Program-made: the position numbers and the translations under genes
Assembly: GCA_937885465.1 (NCBI GenBank)
Contig: CAKZZM010000189.1
Location: 1 to 5,147, forward strand
Reading direction: 5' to 3'
DNA length: 5,147 nt
Origin: an uncultured Bacteroidales bacterium
Lineage (GTDB): Bacteria > Bacteroidota > Bacteroidia > Bacteroidales > Paludibacteraceae
Shown here: piece by piece, positions 1-5,147 of the stretch
Layout: the number at the start of each line of letters is the position of its first letter
Numbering within the stretch: position 1 is the first letter of the stretch
The notes under the pieces: model-generated
The model's database searches: none
What the model was told of the DNA's origin: nothing
The model's input: only the letters and a program-made list of their open reading frames with translations

Positions 1-1162
1 AGAGCGTGCGGCGGAAGAGCGGCGAGAGGAAGAGGTTGGCATAACCGGCTTTGATAGTCTGAACTTTCACTCCTGTCTGCTGCATGATTTCGATGCCATA
101 GGCGAAGGAGAAAGCAATCGCCTCCTGTGCGGCGCGAAGCAGATGTGCCTTGGTATGACGGTTAAAATTGATACCATGGATAGAGCAGCCCACCTCTCGG
201 TTTTGGAGCATTCGCTCGGCTCCGTTGCCAAACGGCAGAATAGAGATGCCTTCGGCTCCGACGGGAACTGTCTCCATCAGGGAGTTCATCTCGGCGTACG
301 AGATACCTTCAGGTGCTACCGTACGGCGCATCCACGCATTGAGGATGCCCGTGCAGTTGAGGCAGAGCAAGATACCCGTGAGACCGTTCACGTGCACGAA
401 ATTATTGATACGCGCGAGCGGGTCTTCTTCTTTGCCCGTCGTGATACCATAGACGACACCCGATGTGCCACCCGTAGCGGCTATCTCCCCCTCGCGCATC
501 ACATTGAGCGAGAGGGCGTTATTGGGCTGGTCACCGGCGCGATAGGCAACAGGAATACCTTCCGCTAAAGAGAGGTCAGCAGCAGCTTCGGCAGTCACAC
601 GACCCTGCATGGAGAACGAGGGTACGATGGTCGGCAGTTTGGCGCGGTCAAGCCCGAGTGCGTCATCCCAGTACATCTCGCTGAAACCGCTCTCGGAAGT
701 GAGTATCTCGCCTGTGAGGCGGTAAGCAATATAATCGCCCGGCAGCATGATTTTCGCCGTGCGGGCATAGATATCGGGTTCGTTATCCTTGACCCACCGC
801 AGTTTGCCGGCGGTGAAGTTGGTGCCGTACTGTGTAGCACGGCTGTCACACCAGATAATAGCATCGCGGAGCACCTTGCCCTCCGCATCCACACAGACCA
901 GTCCGTGCATCTGATAACTGATTCCTATACAGCCTATTTCCTCCGAACGTATTTTAGTTTGTGCCCATAGCAGACGCAGTGCTTCGCGGACATAATTGTA
1001 CCAGTCTTCAGGAGACTGTTCTGCCCAACCTGCTTTAACGGCTTTGATCGGTGCTTCCGTCTCTGGATAATGCGCTGAACCGACGATAGCACCTGTCTCG
1101 TGATTGACTAACGACACCTTGACCGAACTGGAACCAAGGTCGATACCTAAAAGGTAATTCAT
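1..1162 (-). CDS. xylB: Xylulokinase (FGGY carbohydrate kinase), 3' end beyond window
   Basis: ATP-dependent phosphorylation of D-xylulose to xylulose 5-phosphate in the cytoplasm, feeding the pentose phosphate pathway. The ATG at 1162 opens 387 codons without a stop, running off the left edge, so the C-terminus is missing. Seen: N-terminal FGGY ATP-site start GIDLGSSSVK (residues 6-15), substrate-side ISYQMHGLV (81-89), CDSR (105-108), PGDYIAYRLTGE (141-152), AGDQPNN (209-215) with D211 as the presumed catalytic base, the TGGTSGVVYG glycine-rich loop (230-239), and FGNGAERML (311-319). No strong Shine-Dalgarno precedes the ATG; A/T-rich repeat sequence does. It is last of the four visible genes, 170 bp after GH43. 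Oddity: by comparison with Bacteroides XylB recalled from memory, it seems shorter at about residues 109-115, 165-176 and 258-264. The reading frame is intact, so it is probably functional. Another FGGY pentulose kinase is less likely given the xylan context. Confidence 0.93.
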   Translation of the reverse strand, partial: MNYLLGIDLGSSSVKVSLVNHETGAIVGSAHYPETEAPIKAVKAGWAEQSPEDWYNYVREALRLLWAQTKIRSEEIGCIGISYQMHGLVCVDAEGKVLRDAIIWCDSRATQYGTNFTAGKLRWVKDNEPDIYARTAKIMLPGDYIAYRLTGEILTSESGFSEMYWDDALGLDRAKLPTIVPSFSMQGRVTAEAAADLSLAEGIPVAYRAGDQPNNALSLNVMREGEIAATGGTSGVVYGITTGKEEDPLARINNFVHVNGLTGILLCLNCTGILNAWMRRTVAPEGISYAEMNSLMETVPVGAEGISILPFGNGAERMLQNREVGCSIHGINFNRHTKAHLLRAAQEAIAFSFAYGIEIMQQTGVKVQTIKAGYANLFLSPLFRRTL

Positions 1163-1163
1163 A

Positions 1164-1208
1164 ATTTACGATTTAACTATTTACGATTTGACTATTTACG
1201 ATGTACGA
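1164..1208. repeat. Tandem ATTTACGATTTRACT repeat upstream of xylB
   Basis: Three 15-bp units: ATTTACGATTTAACT (1164-1178), ATTTACGATTTGACT (1179-1193) and a diverged ATTTACGATGTACGA (1194-1208). In the transcribed (minus) direction the array ends with ATCGTAAAT one base before the xylB ATG, so it forms the leader next to the start codon. Related units stand before the GH43 gene at 2260-2333. It encodes nothing recognisable. It may provide an unstructured A/U-rich ribosome-loading stretch, but that is inference. Confidence 0.85.
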
Positions 1209-1212
1209 TTGA

Positions 1213-1295
1213 TTTCGGAATGTCGGTATTTCGGAATGTCGGTATTTCGGTATGTCGGTATTTCGAGGTCGGTAAGCCGGGATTTCGGTATGCCG
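1213..1295. repeat. 16-bp tandem repeat TTTCGGAATGTCGGTA
   Basis: Two identical units at 1213-1228 and 1229-1244 are followed by a third with one substitution (TTTCGGTATGTCGGTA, 1245-1260), a shortened unit (TTTCGAGGTCGGTA, 1261-1274) and, after AGCCGGGA, a last partial copy TTTCGGTATGCCG (1283-1295). Each unit is itself close to two 8-bp halves around TCGGTA. The array fills the middle of the GH43-xylB junction and is absent from the other junctions in this window. The pattern fits slippage-driven expansion. There are no spacers, so it is not CRISPR. Confidence 0.9.
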
Positions 1296-1302
1296 TCCCT
1301 TT

Positions 1303-1330
1303 GTACATTGTACATCTGTCCTTCGTACTT
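1303..1330. repeat. Junction repeat core, copy 1 (after GH43)
   Basis: A 28-bp element reading AAGTACGAAGGAC and then AGATGTACAATGTAC on the minus strand. It begins exactly 2 nt after the GH43 stop codon (1335-1333). Copy 2 at 2372-2399 matches it at 25 of 28 positions and has the same 2-nt offset from a stop. A 19-bp part also recurs at 3825-3843 with one mismatch. It contains three GTAC palindromes and an SD-like AAGGA, but no start codon lies at a useful distance. Confidence 0.85.
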
Positions 1331-1332
1331 TA

Positions 1333-2253
1333 TTATATTTCTTTTACTTTGAGCGACCGCAGCCATGTCACACCGCCGGAGGGGACGCTGTCGTGGTGGA
1401 AGAGGTAGCGTTTGCCGCCCCAGAAGCACACCGAGCCGTGGGTTGTCCACCCTGCCACGGGTTCCAGCCATGTACCTTTGTACCGGAAGGGACCATAAGG
1501 GTTATCGCCGACGGCGTAGCAGATACGGTGGGTGTCACCGGTGGAGTACATGAGGATATAGGTATCGCCATCGCGGTACATCCATGAGGCTTCAAAGAAA
1601 TGACAGATATCCTCCGCCAGCATCCGGTTACCGTTTGCGTCCAGCATCTCTATCTCGCGCGGTGTCTCGGCGAACTGCAGCATGTCGTCGCTCATCTTGG
1701 CTATACGCGGACAGATACAGTGTTCCGTGCCTTTGGGCAACACAGGGTTCTCAATCAGTTCGTTGTTACGATAGCATTGCAGTTGTCCGCCCCATATACC
1801 TCCGAAGACGCAATAAACCTCACCGTCATTGTCCTTGAAGAGGCAGGGGTCAATGCTGTACGAACCGCGTATGGGGTCTGCTTCGGGAATGAACGGTCCT
1901 TCGGGACGCTCGGCTACAGCTACGCCAAGACGGAAAATGCCGCATTTGTCCTTGGCAGAGAAAACCATATAATAACGTCCGTTCTTATCTATCACATCAT
2001 TGTCCCAGAGCTGTTTGCTTGCCCATGGGATATCATCGAGGTCAAGCACTTTGCCGCAATCGACAGCCTGACCATGCTCCACATCATCGAGCCGCAGCGC
2101 ATGGTAGTCGCGCATCATAAAGTGGTCGCCGTTGTCGTTCTCGGAGGAATGAGCATCTATGTCATGCGACGGATAGATATACAACTTGCCTTCAAACACA
2201 TGCGCAGACGGATCTGCCATAAAGTCATCATTAAAAATGTAACGAGGTTCCAT
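1333..2253 (-). CDS. GH43 beta-xylosidase / alpha-L-arabinofuranosidase, cytoplasmic
   Basis: A five-bladed beta-propeller inverting glycosidase predicted to release xylose (and/or arabinose) from short xylo-oligosaccharides. The 306 residues show the GH43 catalytic triad: base Asp14 in MADPSAHV, pKa-modulating Asp135 in SIDPCLF and acid Glu221 in FFEASW. His272 in WTTHGSV is the likely propeller-centre metal ligand. IYPSHD (26-31), STGDTH (237-242) and FHHDSVPSG (285-293) resemble the Bacteroides ovatus Xsa type (GH43 subfamily 1, from memory). There is no signal peptide, so it should act in the cytoplasm after uptake by the neighbouring symporter. The start ATG at 2253 follows A-rich TACAAAA and no Shine-Dalgarno, as is usual in Bacteroidota. 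The protein stops at LRSLKVKEI, apparently some 15-20 residues before recalled relatives, and a repeat element starts 2 nt after the stop. Substrate preference between xylosides and arabinosides cannot be read from sequence. Confidence 0.92.
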   Translation of the reverse strand: MEPRYIFNDDFMADPSAHVFEGKLYIYPSHDIDAHSSENDNGDHFMMRDYHALRLDDVEHGQAVDCGKVLDLDDIPWASKQLWDNDVIDKNGRYYMVFSAKDKCGIFRLGVAVAERPEGPFIPEADPIRGSYSIDPCLFKDNDGEVYCVFGGIWGGQLQCYRNNELIENPVLPKGTEHCICPRIAKMSDDMLQFAETPREIEMLDANGNRMLAEDICHFFEASWMYRDGDTYILMYSTGDTHRICYAVGDNPYGPFRYKGTWLEPVAGWTTHGSVCFWGGKRYLFHHDSVPSGGVTWLRSLKVKEI

Positions 2254-2259
2254 TTTTGT

Positions 2260-2333
2260 ATTTACGATTTAACGATTTACGATTTACGATTTACGATTGA
2301 TGTACGATTTTCTGCATTCGCGGTAATTTACGA
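2260..2333. repeat. ATTTACG repeat array upstream of GH43
   Basis: Consecutive units at 2260-2295 are ATTTACG, ATTTAACG, ATTTACG, ATTTACG and ATTTACG, followed by a diverged ATTGATGTACG (2296-2306), a non-repeat stretch, and one more ATTTACG at 2327-2333. On the minus strand the array ends 6 nt before the GH43 ATG at 2253. It is related in unit sequence and placement to the array before xylB (1164-1208), but has a 7-8 bp period instead of 15. No coding potential was seen. Confidence 0.87.
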
Positions 2334-2355
2334 TTTAAGCCTTAGTCCTTAACCT

Positions 2356-2399
2356 CCTTCGTAAATCCTTCGTACATCGTACATTAGTCCTTCGTACTT
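2356..2399. repeat. Junction repeat core, copy 2 (after symporter), with extra CCTTCGTA units
   Basis: The core at 2372-2399 matches 1303-1330 at 25 of 28 positions and likewise begins 2 nt after a stop codon (symporter stop at 2404-2402). The 8-mer CCTTCGTA (minus strand TACGAAGG) occurs three times here, at 2356-2363, 2367-2374 and 2389-2396. It occurs once at each other junction, at 1320-1327 and 3804-3811. A perfect AAGGAGG lies on the minus strand at 2359-2353, but no start codon follows within usable distance, so it probably does not load ribosomes. Confidence 0.85.
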
Positions 2400-2401
2400 A
2401 T

Positions 2402-3787
2402 TTATTGTTCTCTTGCTGCCAGGGCATCGTTGATCTCATCCATGCGCTCGTCAGTCAATTCGTATTTGGAGATGATCCACATAGCGAGCAGCAGGAGCAT
2501 AGCGGGTATAACACATACTAACCAGAGGATACCCTGCTCCGCCAAGGGCGACTGGCTCAGGGTATTGTTCTGGTCAAAGCCTGTCCAGGCGAGCACGAGT
2601 CCGGGCACTACGCCTCCCAACGCCATACCGGCTTTGTAGAAGATACCGGTGAGGGCGTTGACAATACCGGCAATACGTTTGCCGGAGGTGTATTCGCCGT
2701 ACGAGATAACCTCAGGCACCAGTGCCCACATGTAGCCCGTTGACACGATGACACCGGTCGATTTGACGAACTGGGCGATATAGACAATCCATAATTGCGT
2801 CTTCAGTATCGGTACCATCGAGACGATATACAGCAGTGCCATGCCGAAGACAGCCACGGAAAGGAAGGTATAGAACATCCGCTTCTTGCCCAATCGCTTC
2901 TTGATAGCCGGTACCAGCGGCATGAAGATGAACGCAGGCACCGAGCCTAATGCCATGAACAGCGACATGTCCGCACTCGTGCCGTGTACGTTGTAAATCA
3001 TATAATACGACCCTGCGGAGTTGCCCACCGCCATCATGGCAAACGCGGTGATGAAGAAGAACGCCAACACCCGCAGCGGACGGTTGCGTTTGAACTCCGT
3101 GAACAGGTCGCTGACCTTCACGTTCTTGGTCTCCTCCGCATTCATCACCACTTTCTCCTTGCAGGTGAAAAAGCAAAAGAAGAGCAACGCCAGTCCCACT
3201 CCGGCATAGATAGCCATCGTCCAGAACCACGCGTTGGCGGAAGCCTGCGAATGAATCTGCCCGTCCGGCGAGAGCCATGCCACGATAGCGGGAATACCTG
3301 CCGCCACACACAGACCGCCGATGTTCGCCATGAACATACGCACCGAGGTAAGGACGGTGATCTCGTCCGTGTCACGCGTCAGCGAGGCGTTGAGCGCACC
3401 GTAAGGCACGTTAATCAACGTATAGAGCATTGACATACCCACATAGGTAACGTATGCGTATGCTAACGAGGGCGAGAAGCCGCTCCAGAAACACAGTACC
3501 GCAAAGCCCGTCAGCGGCACTCCCGCCAGCACGAGGTACGAACGGTACTTGCCCCAGCGAGGCGTGTGTTTGTCGATGAAGGTACCTACCAGCGGATCCC
3601 ACAGCACATCCACGATGCGCACGATAAGGAACATAAACGCCGCCTTGGACGGTTCCAGTCCATAGACGTTCGTGTAGAAAATCAGCAGGTACATGCAGAT
3701 GGTCTGATAAATCAGATTCTGCGCCAAATCACCGGAACCGAAGCCGATGCGGGTCAACCATTTGTTGTTTGCCATTTTATCGCTCAT
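2402..3787 (-). CDS. GPH-family (MFS) xyloside/oligosaccharide:cation symporter
   Basis: Inner-membrane secondary transporter of the glycoside-pentoside-hexuronide family (TC 2.A.2, MelB/XynP-like), here probably importing xylobiose or other xylo-oligosaccharides with H+ or Na+. The chosen start gives 461 residues, normal for the family, with about 12 hydrophobic segments. Family marks: Asp60 and Asp64 in RIVDVLWDP, equivalent to the MelB cation-site aspartates; RWGKYR (77-82); PYGAL (128-132) followed by LTRDTDE; and PEVISYGEYTSGKR (358-371) near the C-terminus. Start choice: ATG 3787 lies one base after the xylanase stop, with AAGGAC about 8 nt upstream, which suggests translational coupling. 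An in-frame ATG at 3814 would add nine repeat-derived residues (MYEGQRTNK) inside the xylanase gene, and ATG 3775 is also possible. The substrate is inferred from neighbours and not from sequence. Confidence 0.93.
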   Translation of the reverse strand: MSDKMANNKWLTRIGFGSGDLAQNLIYQTICMYLLIFYTNVYGLEPSKAAFMFLIVRIVDVLWDPLVGTFIDKHTPRWGKYRSYLVLAGVPLTGFAVLCFWSGFSPSLAYAYVTYVGMSMLYTLINVPYGALNASLTRDTDEITVLTSVRMFMANIGGLCVAAGIPAIVAWLSPDGQIHSQASANAWFWTMAIYAGVGLALLFFCFFTCKEKVVMNAEETKNVKVSDLFTEFKRNRPLRVLAFFFITAFAMMAVGNSAGSYYMIYNVHGTSADMSLFMALGSVPAFIFMPLVPAIKKRLGKKRMFYTFLSVAVFGMALLYIVSMVPILKTQLWIVYIAQFVKSTGVIVSTGYMWALVPEVISYGEYTSGKRIAGIVNALTGIFYKAGMALGGVVPGLVLAWTGFDQNNTLSQSPLAEQGILWLVCVIPAMLLLLAMWIISKYELTDERMDEINDALAAREQ

Positions 3788-3788
3788 T

Positions 3789-4946
3789 TTATTTGTCCTT
3801 TGTCCTTCGTACATAGCGATAGCGGTACATCTGTCCCTCGTACATCTTGATGATTTCCTTCACCACCGATTTGGGGTTGTAGTCGCGGTCGAAGAGTGTG
3901 GCATAAGCATGACGACCGGGGATAGGCCAGTCGTTGAGCCATGAGTCGGCATCGCCTGCCGCCCAGAAGGTCACACGGGCTATCTGCTCCGCGTGCTGGC
4001 GGTAGAGCAGGAAGAACGCCTGCCAACGCTCGCCGATCAGGTCCTCCGTCGTGCGGTCCATGCCCTTGGCATACGGGTCCAGCTCAGGTGTGTATTCGTA
4101 GAACTGGGTCACCTCGGCGCCGGAGAACGTATCGGGGTTCGGCAGCACATTCAGATCCAGCTCGGAGATGATGACCTTCACACCCGTAGCGGCTATCGCA
4201 TCTATCGCACGGTCGTAGTTGGACAATTTCGGCCAAGTCAGTCCGTTATGGCTCTGCATACCCACCGCGTCGATGCGCAGACCTTTCTTCTTGAGATCGC
4301 TGACCATGCGGCACACCGCCTCGTATTTGGCGGGAACGGACATGGAGTAGTCGTTGTAATAGAGTTCGGCATCGGGGTCTGCCTCGTGCGCAAAACGGAA
4401 TGCCAACTCGATGTAATCGTCACCGATGATACGCTGCCACGGACTCTGCCGCCGCGTGCCGTCGTCCTCAAAACACTCGTTGCACACATCCCATCCGGCT
4501 ATACGGCCTTTGTAACGCCCTACCACCGTGCGGATATACCAATGCATCCGTTGGATCAGTATCTCCCGTGAGACCTCTTTGCCGTCTTGGTCAACAAACA
4601 TCCAGTCGGCGGTCTGCGAGTGCCAGATGAGGCAATGCCCGATCACCTGCATCCCGTTCCGCTCGCCGAACGCCACAAACGCATCGGCCTCGCTCCAGTT
4701 CCACACACCCTCTGCCGGTGAGAGGAACTGCGCTTTCATGCAGTTCTCCGCCACCACGGAGTTGAACTGGTTACACACATGCTTGTGAGCCGCCGACTGC
4801 GGATTTTGCACAATCGTATTATTGACCGCACAACCGATTCGGAAGTGCTGTCCCACCGTCTCGCTCAGAGTCTGTGCTTGCATATTGCATCCCCACAGCG
4901 TCAGAATAACGGATAACAGGATAGAAGATACGTGAACTTTTTTCAT
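3789..4946 (-). CDS. GH10 endo-1,4-beta-xylanase, exported, probable lipoprotein
   Basis: A retaining (beta/alpha)8-barrel endo-xylanase cutting internal beta-1,4 bonds of xylan. Of 385 residues, 1-20 form a signal peptide (MKK, then a hydrophobic ILLSVILTLWG). Cys20 could be a lipoprotein site (LWGC), although Trp at -2 is atypical and no acidic surface-export signal follows; signal peptidase I cleavage near residue 24 is the alternative. The GH10 domain spans roughly 27-362: GHCLIWHSQ (103-111), acid/base Glu157 in WDVCNECFED, GMQSHNGL (229-236), nucleophile Glu262 in ISELDLNVLP, and VTFWAAGDADSWLNDWP (325-341) of the substrate cleft. ATG 4946 is preferred over the in-frame TTG at 4958 because it begins a normal signal peptide. 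First gene of the operon, with a -7 element 22 bp upstream. Residues ~368-385 (MYEGQMYRYRYVRRTKDK) are encoded by junction-repeat sequence and are unlikely to belong to the fold. No CBM is present. Confidence 0.94.
   Translation of the reverse strand: MKKVHVSSILLSVILTLWGCNMQAQTLSETVGQHFRIGCAVNNTIVQNPQSAAHKHVCNQFNSVVAENCMKAQFLSPAEGVWNWSEADAFVAFGERNGMQVIGHCLIWHSQTADWMFVDQDGKEVSREILIQRMHWYIRTVVGRYKGRIAGWDVCNECFEDDGTRRQSPWQRIIGDDYIELAFRFAHEADPDAELYYNDYSMSVPAKYEAVCRMVSDLKKKGLRIDAVGMQSHNGLTWPKLSNYDRAIDAIAATGVKVIISELDLNVLPNPDTFSGAEVTQFYEYTPELDPYAKGMDRTTEDLIGERWQAFFLLYRQHAEQIARVTFWAAGDADSWLNDWPIPGRHAYATLFDRDYNPKSVVKEIIKMYEGQMYRYRYVRRTKDK
3792..3843. repeat. Junction repeat, copy 3, overlapping xylanase 3' end
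   Basis: GTACATCTGTCCCTCGTAC at 3825-3843 matches part of copy 1 (the 19 bp beginning at 1310) with one mismatch. A second fragment, GTCCTTCGTACAT, is at 3802-3814, and GTCCTT is duplicated in tandem at 3795-3800 and 3802-3807. Unlike copies 1 and 2, this copy lies inside an open reading frame and encodes the last residues of the xylanase. On the minus strand its AAGGAC motif also stands at ribosome-binding distance from the symporter ATG at 3787. The ATTTACG array of the other junctions is missing here. Confidence 0.8.
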
Positions 4947-4968
4947 GGCGTTAATCAAATTCCGAGTG

Positions 4969-4976
4969 CAAAATTA
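4969..4976 (-). promoter_or_regulatory. Bacteroidota-type -7 promoter element of the xylan operon
   Basis: The minus strand reads TAATTTTG, a perfect fit to the TAnnTTTG -7 consensus used by the Bacteroidota primary sigma factor. It lies 22 bp before the xylanase ATG, giving a leader of roughly 15 nt. The -33 box is not convincing: the nearest TTTTG on the minus strand is 25 bp upstream of the -7 element, against the usual 19-21. This suggests a weak or activator-dependent promoter, which would suit substrate induction. Confidence 0.65.
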
Positions 4977-5046
4977 CTGCTTTTCCTGCATACGCGCATA
5001 ACAAAACGTCTCATACTATTCTTTTTTTGTCTCCCTTGCCTTATGC

Positions 5047-5066
5047 ATCCGCCAAGTTTGGCGGAT
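5047..5066. promoter_or_regulatory. 20-bp inverted repeat upstream of the operon promoter
   Basis: ATCCGCCAAGTTTGGCGGAT is a near-perfect dyad with 9-bp arms around a 2-base centre. It lies about 70 bp upstream of the -7 element and about 20 bp downstream of the terminator at 5086-5123. It could be an operator for a dimeric regulator or a stem-loop. As a terminator it would work only on the plus strand (followed by TTTTC), where no gene is seen to its left. Its function is undetermined. Confidence 0.5.
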
Positions 5067-5085
5067 TTTCTCTGCTATGAGGCAC

Positions 5086-5123
5086 AAAAAAAACAGACTC
5101 ACGATTTTTGCTCGTAAGTCTGT
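5086..5123 (-). terminator. Rho-independent terminator of a gene right of the window
   Basis: On the minus strand ACAGACT-T-ACGA pairs with TCGT-G-AGTCTGT, a 12-bp stem with one T-G wobble and a 7-nt GCAAAAA loop (stem arms 5112-5123 and 5093-5104), followed by an uninterrupted T run (complement of 5086-5092). On the plus strand the wobble becomes a C-A mismatch and the trailing tract is poorer, so minus-strand use is favoured. It implies a minus-strand gene ending near or beyond 5147 and separates it from the xylan operon. No coding sequence is assignable in 5124-5147. Confidence 0.85.
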
Positions 5124-5147
5124 CTTTTAATTATTTAACGTGCCGCA

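Noticed and set aside
143..568. 141-codon open frame on the plus strand at the left end
   Set aside because: The minus strand here encodes continuous xylulokinase with recognisable motifs; the plus frame is a shadow.
1164..1330. Possible CRISPR array or phage attachment site
   Set aside because: Units are 15-16 bp and directly abutting with no unique spacers, there are no cas genes, and no integrase or tRNA is nearby.
1196..1471. Minus-strand 91-codon frame crossing from GH43 into the junction repeats
   Set aside because: Out of frame with GH43, and its C-terminal half is just translated repeat (IPTYRNTDIPKYRHSEI). No start signal or family similarity.
1600..2352. 250-codon open frame on the plus strand, antisense to GH43
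   Set aside because: It lies opposite a gene with clear GH43 catalytic motifs, shows no recognisable domain, and its last codons are just translated ATTTACG repeat. It is a shadow frame in GC-rich coding DNA.
2353..2359. Perfect AAGGAGG on the minus strand as a ribosome-binding site for a small gene
   Set aside because: No ATG, GTG or TTG follows at usable spacing, and the next gene starts about 100 nt further on. Best explained as part of the TACGAAGG repeats.
3993..4571. 192-codon open frame on the plus strand, antisense to the GH10 gene
   Set aside because: It is fully inside the xylanase gene on the other strand, with no family motif and no promoter or start context of its own.
4956..4958. 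TTG start giving four extra N-terminal residues for the xylanase
   Set aside because: The ATG at 4946 begins a standard MKK signal peptide and is in normal position relative to the -7 element; the TTG would put MINA before it without support.
5047..5066. Inverted repeat as an intrinsic terminator
   Set aside because: In the operon direction no T-run follows. On the plus strand only TTTTC follows, and there is no plus-strand gene to terminate.

Overview
The window looks like part of a bacterial chromosome from the order Bacteroidales (Bacteroidota), probably a gut or rumen xylan degrader. Four things point there. A TAnnTTTG-type -7 promoter element precedes the first gene. The start codons sit in A/T-rich sequence with little Shine-Dalgarno signal. 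The xylulokinase carries an AGDQPNN active-site stretch that I associate with Bacteroides/Prevotella XylB. The gene set (GH10 xylanase, GPH-family symporter, GH43) matches xylan loci known from Bacteroides and Prevotella. I cannot name the family or genus.

All four genes lie on the minus strand, so the operon reads from right to left. Positions 5086-5123 hold an intrinsic terminator for a gene beyond the right edge. Positions 5047-5066 hold a 20-bp inverted repeat. A promoter -7 element is at 4969-4976. Then come an exported GH10 endo-xylanase (4946-3789), a GPH-type sugar:cation symporter (3787-2402), a cytoplasmic GH43 beta-xylosidase/arabinofuranosidase (2253-1333), and a xylulokinase XylB (1162 to beyond position 1, with its C-terminus outside the window).

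The four proteins make a coherent route. The xylanase cuts xylan or xylo-oligosaccharides in the envelope, the symporter brings short oligosaccharides across the inner membrane, GH43 releases xylose (or arabinose), and XylB phosphorylates xylulose. Xylose isomerase, SusC/SusD partners and a regulator are not in this window.

The least ordinary part is the DNA between the genes. All three junctions carry related short repeats. A core of about 28 bp, read on the minus strand as AAGTACGAAGGAC followed by GTAC-containing sequence, starts exactly 2 nt after the stop codon at two junctions. At those same junctions, arrays of ATCGTAAAT-like units run up to the next start codon. At the third junction, related sequence lies in frame inside the 3' end of the xylanase gene and supplies its last ~18 codons, as well as the ribosome-binding region of the symporter. 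The longest junction also holds an unrelated 16-bp tandem repeat. XylB also appears unusually compact, by comparison with family members recalled from memory. I see no RNA gene, CRISPR array, insertion sequence or phage gene.
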